A stretch of 64,000 nt of DNA, taken from NCBI RefSeq assembly GCF_014805625.2, contig NW_023998440.1, positions 1,462,621-1,526,620 on the forward strand, written 5' to 3'. Position 1 is the first letter of the stretch; each line of letters starts with the position of its first letter. Of the stretch, positions 61,068 through 64,000 are shown in pieces. The notes beneath the pieces are model-generated. The model worked only from the letters and a program-made list of their open reading frames with translations, was not told the DNA's origin and searched no databases. Origin of the DNA: Glossina fuscipes (Eukaryota > Arthropoda > Insecta > Diptera > Glossinidae). The position numbers were made by a program, and so were the translations under genes.

Positions 61068-61858
61068 TTGGTGTGCGGTGTATATTGCTTTTCCTTGCCA
61101 GCCTAATACTTCGTCTCACTACAAGTTCCCTTCTTTTGCTACGCATATGTTTTCGTTTCTCGACTACGCTCGCATAGTCGAATAATAAAAGAGACTCTTA
61201 GGTTTATGTGTGTGCATGTCGCTAAGACTTGTCTTGGAAATTTGTTTATAAGAAGTACAAATGAGTGCGGATGTGTATGGATTTATACGTGTATGTAATT
61301 TCTTATTTCTAAGCAAATTACTCAACACTTATTATTCGGTATTTTATAGCTCTTGCACTAACACATGCATACGCATACACAAAAGGACAGTTTCAATATA
61401 TGTTCATGATGTGGAAAAGACTTGTAAATCAACATCCACAACAACTATATAGACAACCGTCACTATAGTACCTGTTACTGTCGTTACTACCAGCACCACA
61501 ACGTCATCACCGTTAAAGCTGACTGTTCTGACTGCGTCGCTCCTAGACATTTAATTTGAAGCTTTCAAAAGCAATGGGAAATACGACTGTCGAAGGAAAC
61601 CAGTGCCAGTATCAGGAAAGCTACGGTTTTTGGAAATGATATGCATTTCGTACACATATACACGCATGTCCCATATCCATGTAATACATTGTAAAACTAT
61701 AAAATTAATACTTACCAGTAATAAAATGCCGTCGTCAACTCGTTGTTAGGTATATGGATTTGGCGTTCTTTCCCATTTTCTATTTTCTGTTTTCTTTTCT
61801 TTTTTTTTTTGGTAGTAGAACAAGTGCTGCTTGCTGTTCATATTAGCGTGTTTTATTA
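61068..61858. other. no gene confirmed
   Basis: AT-rich sequence with a T-run at about 61800-61810. On the minus strand an open stretch ends at a good 5' splice site (61716/61715), described under findings, but no acceptor or start supports an exon. Confidence 0.45.
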
Positions 61859-62709
61859 TACTTACGTCGCAAAGGTATATTAAACCAGTGCGGACGTAGG
61901 CAACACATGGAGAAGGCCATGAGGCAAACCTACCTTTTATTATACCGATCGATTGACAATCGTCTTCTGAATCAATTTAAACATGTCTGTCTGTCTTTCT
62001 TCGTCTGTGCATGTATTTTTGTGCTCAACTTACAGGTTGCAATCTTTAAGATATGCGATCAAAATTTGATGTACGGGTACAATGGAAACTGTTGCAAATA
62101 GGTTGTACCGGACCATTTTTATGATAATTATTCATATAAAGCCCGATTTGGGGCATATATTGGAATATGGTTGGTTGTATGGAAAAAAAATTCCAATTTT
62201 AATATTTCTCGATAACGGCTGATAGGAAATAACAGTTTAGAATATTTAACGTGTGTGGAATAGATCAACCAGATGGGACAATTTTCTGGAACCCCTTCCA
62301 TATAAACGTCACAAATGAAGACTTTGCGCGAGAACAAACCGAAATTTTTAGAATTCTATGTTGCAAAGTGATCTAGAATCGATTTGTTGTGGTACGTATG
62401 GACCACATTTCAGTTCAACTTTAAAGCCGTTTTCCATGCAAAGGCCTTTTAAAAACAAAATATAATTTTGATGAAAACAATTGAGGAATAATAATATCTT
62501 AGAAGAAAAAATAAATAAAACTTATCAAATTTAGACAGATCGGTTCAGATTTTAGAGTCCCTGTAATGTAAGGGTTTCTCTGATATTGTAAACAAAATAT
62601 GGTTTTTGGGATTTTATCACGCAAACCTGCCAATAGCTGTTTTAGACGGAACGGTTCAAGGTATTGAAGGCCGAGCGTTCGCAACTATAATATTTTGATG
62701 TGTTTTCAT
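61859..62709 (+). mobile_element. family 1 repeat, longest copy (copy 10)
   Basis: Starts near TACTTACGTCGCAAAGGTATATTAAAC, with GTGCGGACGTAGGCAACAC, GAGAAGGCC, AACCTACCTTTTATTATACC, TCTTCTGAATCAATTTAAAC, TGTCTGTCTGTC, GTGCTCAACTTACAGGTTGC and TTTAAGATATGCGATC. Farther on, TGTAAGGGTTTCTCTGATATTG matches copy 1 at about 8739. The right end GAAGGCCGAGCGTTCGCAAC then TATAATATTTTG parallels the copy 6 terminus. At about 850 bp this is the most complete copy. An AACAAGT near 61820 may be the true left terminus. Confidence 0.72.
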
Positions 62710-64000
62710 TTATATTTTATTTCCTCTATAGGTACTTCGATGTCGTTGTAAGTTTGTAGCGATATAAGTTCAAGTTATATGCAATTATTTAGGTGTACGT
62801 TTCAGTTTCTTTAGTTACAATCGTTTTTTCGCTCTTCTATCCCTAACAAAATAGCAAGCAGCTTGACAAGGCTTTCTTTCCGAACATTTTGTCTACACAT
62901 TTACGTACACAGCTACAAGCTTACATTACGGGGGACTAGGTAAACGACAGTCATTGCATAAGTGTTCGCAAACAATTTTTAATGTGTTTGTACACAATTG
63001 TCGTTGTATGTTTTCCAATGCGTGTTGGTGATGTTTTACATGCCTTTTCTTCTTCTTTATGGTGTAAATCATGCCAGTTTAAATGAATCTGCATAACAAC
63101 AGTTAACTTCATTGCTTAGTTACCTAAGGAAGAACAATGAAATTATTTAAAAAAAAAAGGCCGCTACAAGATATAATAAGTCACTATAATATACAGCCAG
63201 ACGAAATGTTACGTTCTTCGCTTACACATGTTGTTTTAATAATTTTTATTAGTTCGTCACAACGTTTGCTAAAAATAAAAGAAATCATTTCAAATTAAAA
63301 TTAAATGAACCCGTGAAGGAATCACTTTTACATTGCGATTGACTGCTAAATCCCACTTTAAGTGATTTCAATTCGTCCTAAAATTTTGAATTGTCTAAAT
63401 TATAGAGAAAACAAATGTCTAGCATGGGAAACCATTTCTGAATTTTAATTGTTTCATAGGTTGTTCTTTCTTCCGTTTTTTGTAACAAACAACTCACTTT
63501 ACTGTTCAAAAAATAAAGAGAATTCTTATTAGGAGCAGTGCGCACGTTTCGAATATCAATGGAAGCTTTTCAGTGACACAACTTTTATTGTGTGTTGTAA
63601 AGTAGCCGACCAATGTTAACGACAGTTGTACGTAACCTTAAAAAATCTTTTTGGGTACAGTGACGGATATATAAAATTTTTGTCTGAGCGCAAAATTATC
63701 TATTTTGCACGCATTGCCCGACGTCTTTGGACGCCTCCCTATTATTTTCCCCATACTTCACGGCATGCACGACAACGACTGGAAAATTTTATAAGTGCAG
63801 GAACGAGTAAAGAAATTTTATTTGTATATTTTCGAACTAAATGTCTGAATAGCAGGAGCAGAGTTGAACACTACTGTATAGGGCAACTGTTTTTGTAGAG
63901 GCGCCCTCCGTGATTCAAAAGGTCAATAGGCAAATAAGAGCTCAACGTATGAGAGAGCGATAAAACCAAACGCTTCTCGAATCAATTTGTCCCTGCAAAG
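62710..64000. other. no gene seen
   Basis: AT-rich sequence to the window end. The 90-codon frame 63626-63898 (+) has no recognisable motif. Confidence 0.5.

Overview
The window looks like AT-rich euchromatin or intergenic/intronic DNA from a higher fly (Diptera, probably Muscomorpha such as a tsetse, muscid or tephritid; the species cannot be fixed from the sequence alone). The reasons are one insect odorant-binding protein (OBP) gene, decayed mariner transposases, and a degenerate copy of the 'TATACCC ... GTCCGTCCGTCTGTC' type of interspersed repeat that is common in fly genomes. There are no operons, rRNA, tRNA or CRISPR arrays. Nearly all open reading frames are short and chance-like for AT-rich DNA.

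Only one complete protein gene is convincing: a single-exon secreted OBP at 17848-18339 (+), with a TATA box before it and an AATAAA after it. About 15.5 kb upstream, in the same orientation, lies a clearly related but dead copy (2038-2496). It has frame breaks, has lost two of the six conserved cysteines and has no ATG start. The similarity seems to extend into the promoter, so it looks like an old DNA-level tandem duplicate, not a retrocopy. A possible last exon of an unrelated multi-exon gene lies on the minus strand at 29480-29551. If real, its remaining exons should be at higher coordinates, and some of the 30-64 kb stretch would be intron.

Most of the recognisable content is transposon debris. 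Family 1 is a 0.4-0.85 kb non-autonomous DNA-transposon-like repeat with about ten copies (8.2, 9.9, 12.1, 16.0, 20.2, 29.6, 33.0, 39.1, 59.0 and 61.9 kb). One copy carries a nested palindromic insertion with TTAA-like flanks. Another abuts the splice acceptor of the candidate exon. Family 2 is the common fly repeat with GACGGAC runs (19.6, 22.2, 33.9, 44.2, 51.1 and 52.2 kb). There are three mariner transposase relics (12.6, 24.6 and 50.7 kb), a mariner-like terminus (97), a pogo/Tigger-like terminus (731-841), and a 652-bp element with 10-bp inverted ends (60416-61067). Simple repeats are frequent: long poly(A)/poly(T), (TA)n, (CT)n, (GAT)n and a GATG/GACA minisatellite at 35.8 kb.

The rest (roughly 2.5-8, 20.4-24.6, 25.3-29.4, 44.4-50.6 and 52.4-57.7 kb) is unique or very old sequence in which no gene could be supported.
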